Shown here: piece by piece, positions 40,832 to 49,587 of the stretch
Layout of the letters: every line of letters starts with the position of its first letter
Numbering within the stretch: position 1 is the first letter of the stretch
Assembly: GCA_963929865.1 (NCBI GenBank)
Contig: CAWVKK010000059.1
Location: 1 to 64,000 of the forward strand
Source: JAGZHZ01 sp963929865
GTDB taxonomy: Bacteria > Bacillota > Clostridia > Lachnospirales > Lachnospiraceae
Reading direction: 5' to 3'
DNA length: 64,000 nucleotides
Position numbers and translations under genes: made by a program
The notes under the pieces: generated by a model
What the model saw: only the letters and a program-made list of their open reading frames with translations
Databases searched by the model: none
Told to the model about the DNA's origin: nothing

Positions 40832-41674
40832 ATGACGATCAAGGAAGTGGAGGAACGGACGGGGCTGGCGCGCTCGCATATCCGGTTTTATGAGAAGGAA
40901 GAGCTGATCTGTCCGACACGGAATGAAAAAAACAGATACCGCGAATATTCCGGGAAAGATGTAGAAAATCTGAAAAAAATCGCATATCTGCGAACATTGG
41001 GAATCTCGCTGGAGGATATCCGAAAGATCATGAAAAAGGAGATCTGCCTGCATGAGGTCATAGAAAAACAGACGGAGATTCTGGAACAGCAGATTTCGGA
41101 GATGGAACAGGCGAGAAGAATGTGCCGGAGCATGATGGCGTATCCGGAGCTTGATTTTGAAAATCTCGATATCGCGCAGTTTGCAGCTGATCTGCCGGAG
41201 TACTGGAGAAAAAACGGCAAGAGGCTTCGCATTGATACGCTCAGCCTCGCAGAAAGGATTGCGCACCGGAAAACGTGGATGGCTCTGACGGCATTCAGCC
41301 TTTTGTTCGCTGCGGTTTTCTTTTTCGTTCTGCCGCAGCAGATTCCTGTACAGTGGAGTAAGGGAGCGGCTGTCTCCTTCCGGGATAAATCCTTTCTCTT
41401 TGTCTATCCCGCAGCCTGCATCGGCGCGAGGATTGCGCTGCGGGCGGCGATCCGGGCGCGGCTGTGGTCAAAGGGATTCGGCAGTGTGACAGCCGCAGAC
41501 TATGCGGCAAACGCCGTCTGCTGCCTCTTTGTCTCGGCAGAGATTGTGACGGCGCTGTTTTGCTATGGAAAAATCAGGCATGTGGAGGTCATTCTGATTG
41601 CGGAAATCTTGATCCTGCTGGGAATCCTGACGGCAGGCTGGAACCGGATGCAGAAAAAAGCGCAGGGGCAGTGA
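40832..41674 (+). CDS. membrane-anchored MerR-family regulator
   Basis: A 280-residue protein. Residues 1-70 are a MerR DNA-binding domain (IKEVEERTGLARSHIRFYEKEELI, wing NRYREYSG), followed by a coiled coil to about 110. From about residue 150 there are four hydrophobic segments, the first followed by LPQQIPVQWSKGAAVSFRDK, which resembles the DUF1648 motif of SdpI-like membrane proteins. A regulator fused to such a membrane domain should sense envelope state or an extracellular toxin at the membrane. The start follows AAGGAGG. Its own promoter has the 19-bp MerR spacer with a perfect dyad, so autoregulation is likely. Confidence 0.85.
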   Translation: MTIKEVEERTGLARSHIRFYEKEELICPTRNEKNRYREYSGKDVENLKKIAYLRTLGISLEDIRKIMKKEICLHEVIEKQTEILEQQISEMEQARRMCRSMMAYPELDFENLDIAQFAADLPEYWRKNGKRLRIDTLSLAERIAHRKTWMALTAFSLLFAAVFFFVLPQQIPVQWSKGAAVSFRDKSFLFVYPAACIGARIALRAAIRARLWSKGFGSVTAADYAANAVCCLFVSAEIVTALFCYGKIRHVEVILIAEILILLGILTAGWNRMQKKAQGQ

Positions 41675-41747
41675 GCGCGAGCTTTCTCATTTTGCGGAAA
41701 AATGATACAATAAGACCGAAAAACGATAGAAAAAAGGGGGAAAGACC

Positions 41748-42428
41748 ATGCGAATTTTGATTGCGGAGGATGAACGGGATCTGAACGCTCTTTTAAAAAA
41801 GCGGCTTGAAAAGCAGGGATACAGCGTAGACGCCTGCAGCGACGGGCAGGAGGCTCTTGACTATCTGGAGGTGACGGAGTATGCGGCTGCGGTTTTCGAT
41901 ATCATGATGCCGAAGGTAAACGGACTGGAGGTGCTTGCGCGCATTCGCAGGGAAGGAAACCGCACACCGGTTCTGTTTCTGACAGCAAAGGACAGCATCA
42001 CGGACCGGGTGACCGGTCTGGATCTGGGCGCGGACGACTATCTCGTAAAGCCGTTCGCCTTTGAGGAGCTGCTGGCGCGGATCCGGGTGATGATCCGCAA
42101 ATCGTCGTCCGTCGCCATGAACACAAATGTGGTGAAGGTGGCGGACCTGACCGTCGATCTCAATACGCACAGAGTATTCCGGGGAGAAAAAGAGATTGAG
42201 CTTTCAAGCAAAGAGTTTTCTGTTCTGCGCTATCTCTCTCTCAACCAGGGAATCGTCCTCTCAAGAGACAAAATCGAGCAGCATATCTGGAATTATGACT
42301 ATGCAGGGGCGTCTAACGTCATTGACGTCTATATCCGGTATCTGAGAAAAAAGATCGACGATCCCTTTGAGAAAAAGCTGATCCATACCGTCAGGGGAGC
42401 AGGATACGTGCTGAGGGAGGAGTCATGA
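41748..42428 (+). CDS. OmpR-family response regulator
   Basis: A 226-residue regulator: receiver domain with EDE (7-9), phospho-acceptor Asp51 (AAVFDIMMPK), Thr in LFLTAKD and Lys in DYLVKPFAFEE. The winged helix (about 125-222) ends in HTVRGAGYVL. It overlaps the kinase gene by 4 bp (ATGA). A probable target is the PepSY gene downstream, whose promoter has two CTTTAAT repeats 11 bp apart, a spacing usual for OmpR/PhoB dimers. Confidence 0.92.
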   Translation: MRILIAEDERDLNALLKKRLEKQGYSVDACSDGQEALDYLEVTEYAAAVFDIMMPKVNGLEVLARIRREGNRTPVLFLTAKDSITDRVTGLDLGADDYLVKPFAFEELLARIRVMIRKSSSVAMNTNVVKVADLTVDLNTHRVFRGEKEIELSSKEFSVLRYLSLNQGIVLSRDKIEQHIWNYDYAGASNVIDVYIRYLRKKIDDPFEKKLIHTVRGAGYVLREES

Positions 42429-43774
42429 GCAGGCTGTCGATTAAGTGGAAGCTGACTGTCTTATATACGATTTTTATGATCATTTTGGCGGCAGGTATGA
42501 TAGGGGTGCTGTTTTCGCTGAGCAGCAGGCAGATTCTGGCGTCAGTAGGGAGGACTCTGGAACACAGGGTCTTAAGTTCTTTTGACGATATCACTGTCAG
42601 AAACGGCGGTCTGCGCATCAACTCAGATATCCTCCAAGCGCAGGACGGCGTGTACCTGTCTGTGTACGACGGGGACAGAATCCTGCTGGGCGGGAGAATT
42701 CCGTACGATTTTGATGTGACGCTGGAGCTGGAAGAGGGGCTGCGCAGCCTTTCGGCAGGAGGAATCCGGTGGGACGTCTTTGACGCCTCCTCAGAGATTG
42801 AGGGATACGGAACCGTCTTTATCCGGGGCATCATGTCCGTCACAGAGGCAGAAAACAGTCTGAGAGTCGCACTGCGCTTTTCGATGATTCTGTTTCCGGT
42901 GATGGTGCTTCTGATGGCAGGACTGGGATATTTTTTCAGCAGCAGGGCGCTTCGCCCTGTCTCGCAGATCACAAAGACAGCGAGAGAAATTTATGATAAG
43001 GAGGATCTCTCGAAGAGAATTGGATTAAGGCACGGGAAGGATGAAATTTATGAGCTGGCGGGGACGTTCGACCAGATGCTTGAGAAGCTGCAGACGTCGT
43101 TTGAGCGGGAAAAGAAATTTACGTCGGACGCATCGCATGAGCTGCGCACGCCGGTCACGGTAATCCTGACGCAGTGCGAATATCTGCTGGAGGATCAGGA
43201 ACTGTCCGCGGAAGAGAGAAACGCGGTCGAAGTCATTCAGAGAAAGGCGCAGAACATGGCGAACATGATCGCCCAGCTGCTGTTTCTCTCCAGAGCAGAT
43301 CAAAACCGGAAGACTCTCCAGAAAGAGCGGCTTGATCTCTCAGCGCTGACGGAGATCGCGGCGGAAGAACAGCAGGAGATCGCGGCGCACAGAGGAATCC
43401 GGATCGAGACACAGATTGAGGAGGGCGTCTGCGGCGAGGCCGATGAGACACTGTTTATCCGCCTGTGGATGAACCTGATCGGGAATGCCGTCAGCTACGG
43501 AAAAGAAAACGGATGGATTAAGGTAAGACTGTCTGAGAAGGACGGAATGATTACAGGCTCTGTGCAGGACAACGGCATCGGAATCGGGCCGGAGGCGCTC
43601 CCGCACATCTGGGAGAGATTTTATCAGGCAGATACATCCAGAAAGGATCAGGGGTCAGGCTTAGGTCTGTCTATGGTGAAATGGATTGTGGAGGCGCACG
43701 GGGGAACAATCTGGGCTGAGAGCGAGCCGGGGAGAGGAACAAAATTTGAATTTTCTTTTCCAAAAAAAATATAA
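42425..43774 (+). CDS. sensor histidine kinase
   Basis: A 449-residue kinase. Helix 1 at about residues 9-33, an external domain of about 120 residues, helix 2 at about 153-178, HAMP segment (SRALRPVSQITKTAREI), His in SHELRTPVTVI, and ATPase motifs NLIGNAVSYG, VQDNGIGIG and GSGLGLSMVKWIV. It signals to the overlapping response regulator. The secreted PepSY protein made by the next gene could act on the kinase's external domain. Confidence 0.92.
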   Translation: MSRLSIKWKLTVLYTIFMIILAAGMIGVLFSLSSRQILASVGRTLEHRVLSSFDDITVRNGGLRINSDILQAQDGVYLSVYDGDRILLGGRIPYDFDVTLELEEGLRSLSAGGIRWDVFDASSEIEGYGTVFIRGIMSVTEAENSLRVALRFSMILFPVMVLLMAGLGYFFSSRALRPVSQITKTAREIYDKEDLSKRIGLRHGKDEIYELAGTFDQMLEKLQTSFEREKKFTSDASHELRTPVTVILTQCEYLLEDQELSAEERNAVEVIQRKAQNMANMIAQLLFLSRADQNRKTLQKERLDLSALTEIAAEEQQEIAAHRGIRIETQIEEGVCGEADETLFIRLWMNLIGNAVSYGKENGWIKVRLSEKDGMITGSVQDNGIGIGPEALPHIWERFYQADTSRKDQGSGLGLSMVKWIVEAHGGTIWAESEPGRGTKFEFSFPKKI

Positions 43775-43787
43775 AAAAATTTTATCT

Positions 43788-43821
43788 CTTTAATCTTGCT
43801 TTAATGTTTGCTCTCTATAAT
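43788..43821 (+). promoter_or_regulatory. PepSY-gene promoter with OmpR-type direct repeats
   Basis: CTTTAATC (43788-43795) and CTTTAATG (43799-43806) are spaced 11 bp start to start and occupy the -35 position; TATAAT is at 43816-43821. Absence of a normal -35 with direct repeats there is the mark of an OmpR/PhoB-activated promoter. Confidence 0.7.
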
Positions 43822-43872
43822 GAACTCAACAAAGCAAAACAGACAAAAGAAACAAGATAGGAGGAAATGACA

Positions 43873-44934
43873 ATGAAAAATAAGAAAGCAAGAATGATTA
43901 CAGGGATTTTAGCGGCGGCATCCGTTCTGGCGCTTGCCGGAAGCGTTTCAGCAGGGGCAGATATCCAAAAAGAAGACAGAGTGTACACAGCGGCGGCGCA
44001 GACAGGAATTTCGGAAGAAGACGCCGTGGAAATCGCAATGGACGACGCAGGGCTGACAGAAGACGAGATCGACAGACTCCGCGTAAAATTAGAGTATGAC
44101 GACGGACTGCTGCTGTATGAGGTGGAATTTTATTCCGGAAACAGCGAATACGACTATGAGATCGACGCCGATACAGGAGAGATTATCGCGAAGGACTATG
44201 AGATTGAGGAAGACTTCAGCCGCTCCTATCAGATCGGAGAAGCAGAAATCTCAGAAAAAGAGGCTCTGGAAATTGCGCTGGAGGATGCGCAGCTGGAAGA
44301 AGATGAGATCAGCAGAGCGCGCGTAAAGCTGGACTATGACGACGGAAGACTGGAGTACGATGTGGAATTCTATGCTGGAGACAGCGAGTACGACTATAAG
44401 ATCGACGCCAATACAGGAAAGATTCTGGAAAAAGACTTTGAAATCGAGGAAGATTTCAGAAGATCAGACAGATCCGGCAGATCAGAGGCAGTCATATCCG
44501 AGGAGGAGGCTGTGGAAATTGCGAGAGAGGACGCAGGACTATCTGAGGAGGAAATGGGAAGAACACGCATAGAGCTGGACTACGACGACGGAATCCTGAA
44601 ATATGAGGTGGAATTTTATGCGGACGGCACGGAATACGACTATGAGATCGACGCCTCTACCGGAAAAATCCTGGCGAAGGATTATGAGATCGATGATGAT
44701 TTCAGGGACTCCTATGAAGGCGAAATGTCTGTGATTTCACGGGAAGAGGCAGCGCAGATTGCGCTGGAGAAAGTGCCGGGAGCGTCTGAGGCAGATATCC
44801 GGATCAAGCTGGATTACGACGATGGAAGAGCAATCTATGAGGGCGACATCCTCTTTGAAAATGTAGAGTATGAGTTTGAAATCAACGCAGAGACGGGAAG
44901 GCTGATCGGCTGGGAAAGCGATTTGTGGGATTAA
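43873..44934 (+). CDS. secreted protein with four PepSY repeats
   Basis: A 353-residue exported, very acidic protein. A signal peptide (about residues 1-28) is followed by four PepSY repeats, each beginning with EEAVEIAxxDAG-like helix, continuing through YDDGxxxYEVEFY and ending YEIDAxTGxIL. Repeats lie at roughly residues 45-115, 120-190, 205-275 and 285-350. PepSY domains inhibit proteases or modulate sensor kinases. The start at 43873 gives AGGAGG an eight-base spacing; the ATG at 43867 is too close. A response regulator-kinase pair lies immediately upstream and probably controls it. Confidence 0.88.
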   Translation: MKNKKARMITGILAAASVLALAGSVSAGADIQKEDRVYTAAAQTGISEEDAVEIAMDDAGLTEDEIDRLRVKLEYDDGLLLYEVEFYSGNSEYDYEIDADTGEIIAKDYEIEEDFSRSYQIGEAEISEKEALEIALEDAQLEEDEISRARVKLDYDDGRLEYDVEFYAGDSEYDYKIDANTGKILEKDFEIEEDFRRSDRSGRSEAVISEEEAVEIAREDAGLSEEEMGRTRIELDYDDGILKYEVEFYADGTEYDYEIDASTGKILAKDYEIDDDFRDSYEGEMSVISREEAAQIALEKVPGASEADIRIKLDYDDGRAIYEGDILFENVEYEFEINAETGRLIGWESDLWD

Positions 44935-44943
44935 AAATGACAT

Positions 44944-44997
44944 AAAAAAATGGGCTGTGAAAAAATGAGAAATCACTTTTTCACAGCCCATTTTTTT
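44944..44997. terminator. bidirectional terminator
   Basis: AAAAAAATGGGCTGTGA pairs with TCACAGCCCATTTTTTT. T runs on both strands let it end both the PepSY transcript and the converging alcohol dehydrogenase transcript. Confidence 0.92.
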
Positions 44998-45023
44998 AGA
45001 AATCATCTGAGGAGTCTTTAAAA

Positions 45024-46085
45024 TCACTCTTCGATCTTGACAACCGGCTTGATCAGATCTCTCGGTTTGTCGCGCATCATAAACAGAGCCTCCTCAAGAT
45101 GCTCCCACCCCTCAAACACATGGGAGACAAGGGGATGGATGTCTAATTTTCCGGCGGAGACGAGAGCGCCCAGCTTTTCCATTCGGAGTCTTCCGCCAGG
45201 CATCAGACCGCCGCTGATCTGTTTATGACCCATCCCGACGCCCCACTCTATGCGGGGAATATGGAGGTAGTCTCCGTCGCCGAGATAGTTGACGTTTCCG
45301 ATTTTTCCGCCTGGTTTTAAACACTTGACTGCGGATGCAAAGGTCTCGCATCCGCCTCCTGCAATGATGACCTTATCTACGCCTTTTTTGTCTGTCATGG
45401 CGAGAACCTGCTCCTCGATGCTTCCATCCTTGTAGCTGATAAAGTCAGAAGCGCCGTATCCCCTCGCCGCGTCGATGCACACCTGTCTCGTGCCGACTGC
45501 GAGGATTCTCGAAGCGCCGCGCATGTTCGCGCCTGCGACGGACATCAGCCCCACAGGACCGATGCCGATTACAAGGACGGTATCGCCGAACTGGATATCG
45601 GCAAGCTCTGCGCCGTGGAATCCGGTCGGAACCATGTCAGAGAGCATACAGGCATCGACAGGAGAGAGGTTGGATGGGAGGTGCGCAAGATTTCCGTCAG
45701 CATCGTTGACATGAAAATATTCGGAAAAAACGCCGTCCTTGAAATTCGAGAACTTCCACCCCGCGAGCATTCCGCCTGAGTGCATCGGGTAGCCTGCCTG
45801 CGCCTCGAGCGAATTCCAGTCCGGAGTGATGGCGGGGACGAGAACGCGGTCGCCCGGTTTGAAATCCTTGACAAGAGAGCCGACTTCCACAACCTCTGCG
45901 CAGCATTCATGGCCGAGAATCATATTGTGGCGCTCCCCGATCGCGCCCTCCCACAGCGTGTGGACGTCCGATGTACAGATGGCGACGGCCAGCGGCCTGC
46001 AGACAGCGTCAAGCGGTCCGCACGCCGGACGTTCCTTCTCGATCCATCCGGATTCTCCGATCTTTAACATGGCATAACCTTTCAT
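45024..46085 (-). CDS. adh: NADP-dependent secondary alcohol dehydrogenase (zinc type)
   Basis: A 353-residue medium-chain dehydrogenase closely resembling Thermoanaerobacter brockii and Clostridium beijerinckii secondary alcohol dehydrogenases: MKGYAMLKIGESGWIEKERP at the N-terminus and RDLIKPVVKIEE at the end. Zn ligands are Cys37 (CTSD), His59 and Glu60 (GHE) and Asp150 (SDMVPTG). Rossmann motif GIGPVG; AVGTRQVC after strand 2 fits NADP(H). It interconverts ketones such as acetone or 2-butanone with secondary alcohols. AAAGGAGGG precedes the ATG. It is divergent from mgsA. Confidence 0.92.
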   Translation of the reverse strand: MKGYAMLKIGESGWIEKERPACGPLDAVCRPLAVAICTSDVHTLWEGAIGERHNMILGHECCAEVVEVGSLVKDFKPGDRVLVPAITPDWNSLEAQAGYPMHSGGMLAGWKFSNFKDGVFSEYFHVNDADGNLAHLPSNLSPVDACMLSDMVPTGFHGAELADIQFGDTVLVIGIGPVGLMSVAGANMRGASRILAVGTRQVCIDAARGYGASDFISYKDGSIEEQVLAMTDKKGVDKVIIAGGGCETFASAVKCLKPGGKIGNVNYLGDGDYLHIPRIEWGVGMGHKQISGGLMPGGRLRMEKLGALVSAGKLDIHPLVSHVFEGWEHLEEALFMMRDKPRDLIKPVVKIEE

Positions 46086-46255
46086 GTTGAAACCCTCCTT
46101 TATGGTGAAACGGGGCCAGGCTTAAAATTGCGGATCATTGCTCCCCGCGTCTCCTCAGCCCGGCATGATGTGAATAACAGCATGTGTTTATAGTGATTTG
46201 ACATTTCCAAGAATTTTATTCGGAAAATTTAATTTTTTAGAGCGCTGATTTTTCG

Positions 46256-46284
46256 TTGCATTTGACCTGATTTGACAGTATACT
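46256..46284 (+). promoter_or_regulatory. promoter of mgsA
   Basis: TTGCAT (46256-46261), 17-bp spacer, TATACT (46279-46284). TTTGAC occurs twice within the spacer region, at a 10-bp step. The rest of the 291-bp divergent gap holds no gene. Confidence 0.6.
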
Positions 46285-46376
46285 AGACTAGCAGGGACAA
46301 AGAAAAAAAGACACAGAACAGCGATAAAAAATGATAACATTAAGATAAAAAATAAAAAAAAGAAGGGAAGAGACGC

Positions 46377-46850
46377 ATGGAAAAACTGACATTGACTATC
46401 CCAAAACAAAAAAGCATCGCACTGATCGCGCACGACGCTAAGAAACAGGAGCTGATCGCATGGTGCGCGGAACACAGGGAAATTTTATCCCAGCACTTTT
46501 TGTGCGGTACGGGAACGACAGCGCGGATGATCACGGAGGCGACGAACCTTCCGGTCAAGGGGTACAACAGCGGTCCGCTCGGAGGAGACCAGCAGATCGG
46601 AGCTAAGATCGTAGAAGGACAGATCAATCTGGTGATTTTCTTTTCAGATCCGCTGACTGCGGCGCCGCATGATCCGGACGTCAAGGCGCTGCTGCGCATC
46701 GCGCAGGTGTACGATATCCCGATCGCAAACAATAAGGCGAGCGCGGATTTTATGATTTCTTCTCCTTATATGCAGGAAGAATATGAGCATCAGGTGATCA
46801 ACTTTCAGGAAAATATCAGAAAACGGGCGGAGACAATGAAAAAACAGTGA
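46377..46850 (+). CDS. mgsA: methylglyoxal synthase
   Basis: A 157-residue enzyme converting dihydroxyacetone phosphate to methylglyoxal and phosphate, a bypass of lower glycolysis when phosphate is limiting. Substrate-binding motifs are visible: LIAHDAKKQEL at the N-terminus, GTGTTARMI for phosphate, SGPLGGDQQIGAKI around the catalytic acid, and FSDPLTAAPHDPDVKALLRI with the conserved His. Length is typical. GGGAAGAGACGC precedes the ATG. It is probably co-transcribed with the RecD2 gene 19 bp downstream. Confidence 0.93.
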   Translation: MEKLTLTIPKQKSIALIAHDAKKQELIAWCAEHREILSQHFLCGTGTTARMITEATNLPVKGYNSGPLGGDQQIGAKIVEGQINLVIFFSDPLTAAPHDPDVKALLRIAQVYDIPIANNKASADFMISSPYMQEEYEHQVINFQENIRKRAETMKKQ

Positions 46851-46869
46851 ACACAGGGGAGTGATGACG

Positions 46870-49146
46870 ATGAAAATCCGCTGTGTAGTAGAGAGAATCA
46901 CGTATCAGAATCCGGACGACGGATACTCTGTTTTGAAAGTGCGCATCAAAGGATATGACGATCTGATTCCCCTTGTGGGGAATCTTTTTGACGTGAATGT
47001 CGGCTCCGTTCTGCTGGCGGAGGGCAGCTGGAAGATAGACGCCCGGTATGGAAGAGAGTTCCTCGCAGACTCGTGGGAGGAGACGATGCCGGCGACGATA
47101 TACGGAATTGAGAAATATCTTGGCTCCGGTCTGATCAAGGGAGTCGGACCAAAGTTTGCAAAAAAAATTGTGCAGCAGTTTGGAACAGACACGCTGGACA
47201 TTATAGAAACGGACGTCGGCCGCCTCCTGGAGGTGGAAGGGATCGGAAAGAAACGAGTCGATCAGATTGCCCAGAGCTGGGAGAGGCAGAAGGAAATCAA
47301 AAATGTGATGCTGTTTTTGCAGGAATACGGCGTCAACACCTCCTACGCCGCAAAAATCTACAAACAGTACGGCAATCAGAGCATCAAAATTGTCAGTGAA
47401 AATCCGTTTCGCCTCGCCGACGATATCTGGGGAATCGGCTTTCGCACGGCGGACACGATCGCGCAGAAGCTGGGCGTCTCGAAGGAGGCGTTTGTGCGCT
47501 TAAGAAGCGGGATCATGTACGCTCTGAGCAGTCTCGCGGAGGAGGGACATGTCTACGGAGAAAAATACCAGCTGGTAAGCCGCGCGGCAGAGCTGCTGGA
47601 GGCGGAGGAGGCGTGCGTGATCATGACGATGGATCAGATGATCAAGGATCGCGATCTGATCCAGGAGACGAAGATTGTCTGCAGTGAGCAAGCGGGAGAC
47701 GGCGCGCGCATTGACGCGGTCTATCTGCCGCCCTTTTACTATGCGGAGATCGGAACGGCGGGCAGGCTCAAGAGGCTTAAGAACGCTCCGGCAGCCGACC
47801 GGCTGTGGGAGCGGCTGACGCAGGCGAGGATACAGACGGGAAATCCGGACCTGTCCGTGGACGTCTCGCACATCGAGAAGAGAGTGGGAATGAAATACGA
47901 CCAGATTCAGACTGACGCCATACGAAAAGCGGCGGTCTCAAAGGTCATGATCCTGACAGGCGGTCCGGGAACGGGAAAGACGACGACAACCCAGGGAATC
48001 ATCGCCGCATTCCGCGCCTACGGGCTCAAAATTCTTCTGGCGGCCCCGACAGGGCGCGCGGCGCAGAGAATGACGGAGGCGACCGGTCTGGAGGCAAAGA
48101 CGATCCACCGGCTTTTGGAGTGCAAGCCGCCGGACGGCTATCAGCGGAATGAAGAAAATCCTCTGGAGGGGGACGTCCTGATTGTGGACGAGTGCTCGAT
48201 GATCGATATTATTTTGATGAACGCCCTGGTCAAAGCGATTCCGGAGGGAATGCGGCTGATTCTGGTGGGCGATATCGACCAGCTGCCGTCCGTGGGCGCA
48301 GGCAACGTTCTGCGCGATATCATCGATTCGGGATGCTTTCCGGTGATCCGCCTGACCAGAATCTTCAGGCAGGCGCAGACGAGCCGGATTATCATGAACG
48401 CGCACCGAATCAACGATGGAAAGATGCCGGATCTCTCCAACGGCAGGGATACCGACTTCTTTTTTATCGAACAGGAGGAGCCGGAGCGGGCGCTCGCGGA
48501 GATTGTGGATCTGGTCAGAGAGAAGCTGCCGCGCTATTACAGGACGCCGCCGTCGCAGATTCAGGTTCTGACGCCGATGCAGAGAGGCGTGGTGGGCGCC
48601 GCGAATCTGAACACCGCGCTGCAGGAGGCGCTGAATCCCTCAGGGGAAGGTCTGCACCGGGGAGGCTGCGTCTTCCGGGTCAGCGACAAAGTCATGCAGA
48701 TCAAAAACAACTATGACAAAGAGGTATTCAACGGAGATATCGGCGTTATCACACAGATCAGCCTGGAGGAGCGCACGCTTACGGTTCAGTTTGACGCCCG
48801 CACGGCGCAGTACGATGTGACGGAGCTCGACGAGCTTGTCCACGCGTACGCCACGACGATCCACAAGGCGCAGGGAAGCGAATACCCGATTGTGGTGATG
48901 CCCGTTTTGATGACGCACTTTATCATGCTTCAGAGAAACCTGATCTACACCGGAATCACAAGGGCAAAGAAGGTTCTGGTGATCGTGGGGACAAAAAAAG
49001 CGCTCGCCTATGCCGTGAAAAACGTGACCGTCACAAAGAGAAACACGATGCTCAGAGAACGTCTCTCGGGGGAGACCGCGCCGCAGAAAAACGGCGTCTG
49101 CGCAAAAGAGGCGGACGGCGCTCAATGGCAGCCGGAGATTTCTTAG
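46870..49146 (+). CDS. recD2: RecD2-type SF1B DNA helicase
   Basis: A 758-residue 5'-3' helicase of the RecD2/TraA-like group, found without RecBC. An N-terminal OB-like region is followed by helix-hairpin-helix repeats (LGSGLIKGVGPKFAKKI and LLEVEGIGKKRVDQI). The motor has Walker A GGPGTGKTTTTQ at about residue 363, Walker B VLIVDECSMID, motif III LILVGDIDQLPSVGAGN, motif IV RIFRQAQ and motif VI YTGITRAKKVLVI. I take the ATG at 46870 (AGGGGAG eight bases upstream); GTG 46861 and ATG 46864 are alternatives. It acts in DNA repair and replication-fork maintenance. Confidence 0.92.
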   Translation: MKIRCVVERITYQNPDDGYSVLKVRIKGYDDLIPLVGNLFDVNVGSVLLAEGSWKIDARYGREFLADSWEETMPATIYGIEKYLGSGLIKGVGPKFAKKIVQQFGTDTLDIIETDVGRLLEVEGIGKKRVDQIAQSWERQKEIKNVMLFLQEYGVNTSYAAKIYKQYGNQSIKIVSENPFRLADDIWGIGFRTADTIAQKLGVSKEAFVRLRSGIMYALSSLAEEGHVYGEKYQLVSRAAELLEAEEACVIMTMDQMIKDRDLIQETKIVCSEQAGDGARIDAVYLPPFYYAEIGTAGRLKRLKNAPAADRLWERLTQARIQTGNPDLSVDVSHIEKRVGMKYDQIQTDAIRKAAVSKVMILTGGPGTGKTTTTQGIIAAFRAYGLKILLAAPTGRAAQRMTEATGLEAKTIHRLLECKPPDGYQRNEENPLEGDVLIVDECSMIDIILMNALVKAIPEGMRLILVGDIDQLPSVGAGNVLRDIIDSGCFPVIRLTRIFRQAQTSRIIMNAHRINDGKMPDLSNGRDTDFFFIEQEEPERALAEIVDLVREKLPRYYRTPPSQIQVLTPMQRGVVGAANLNTALQEALNPSGEGLHRGGCVFRVSDKVMQIKNNYDKEVFNGDIGVITQISLEERTLTVQFDARTAQYDVTELDELVHAYATTIHKAQGSEYPIVVMPVLMTHFIMLQRNLIYTGITRAKKVLVIVGTKKALAYAVKNVTVTKRNTMLRERLSGETAPQKNGVCAKEADGAQWQPEIS

Positions 49147-49156
49147 AAAATATCTG

Positions 49157-49186
49157 TTGACAAAGAGGCGCTTTCGCTTCTATAAT
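49157..49186 (+). promoter_or_regulatory. promoter of the T-box-ilvBN operon
   Basis: TTGACA (49157-49162), 18-bp spacer, TATAAT (49181-49186): both hexamers match consensus. Confidence 0.8.
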
Positions 49187-49192
49187 GGAGAT

Positions 49193-49498
49193 AACTCTTT
49201 AAAAAGAAAACAGTGAGAAATGCAGTGACAGGGAGGAGTAAGCAGTTTCCGGATGCACAGAGAGAAGATGGGCGGTGGAAATCTTCGTGAAAGAGCTGTG
49301 GAAGTAGCCCTTGAGCAGTGAACCGAACGGTAAGTCTGAATGGAGCAGATTACTCAGTAGGCTTCAACGTAATTCCTGCGTTACAAGGAAGCGATATCGT
49401 TTTGGTATTGGCAGAGTGCAGAGAGGATTCTCTGAAAATAGGTGGTACCGTGGATTTTGATTCACCCTAAGCTTGACGGCTTAGGGTGTTTTTTTTTC
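49193..49498 (+). ncRNA. T-box leader for a branched-chain aminoacyl tRNA
   Basis: The T-box sequence AGGTGGTACCGTGG starts at 49440, and a strong terminator follows at 49463-49498. Downstream ilvBN implies a branched-chain amino acid. By comparison with the tyrS leader in this window, where GAA precedes the TAC specifier, the GAAGTAGC near 49303-49310 would place GTA (Val) at the specifier position. The Val reading is an inference from that one alignment. Confidence 0.88.
49463..49498 (+). terminator. T-box-controlled terminator before ilvB
   Basis: CACCCTAAGC-TTGACG-GCTTAGGGTG is a perfect 10-bp stem followed by nine Ts. Confidence 0.92.
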
Positions 49499-49587
49499 GG
49501 AGGAAGATTTTGGGTCTTTCCCGCAAAAAAGCTCTGAAAAGATGCGGCAGAAAATCCAGGATTTTTGGGATAGGAGGTTTGAAAGAG

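Noticed and set aside
44944..44997. Possible small RNA at the PepSY/adh junction
   Set aside because: The symmetrical A/T-flanked stem is fully explained as a bidirectional terminator.
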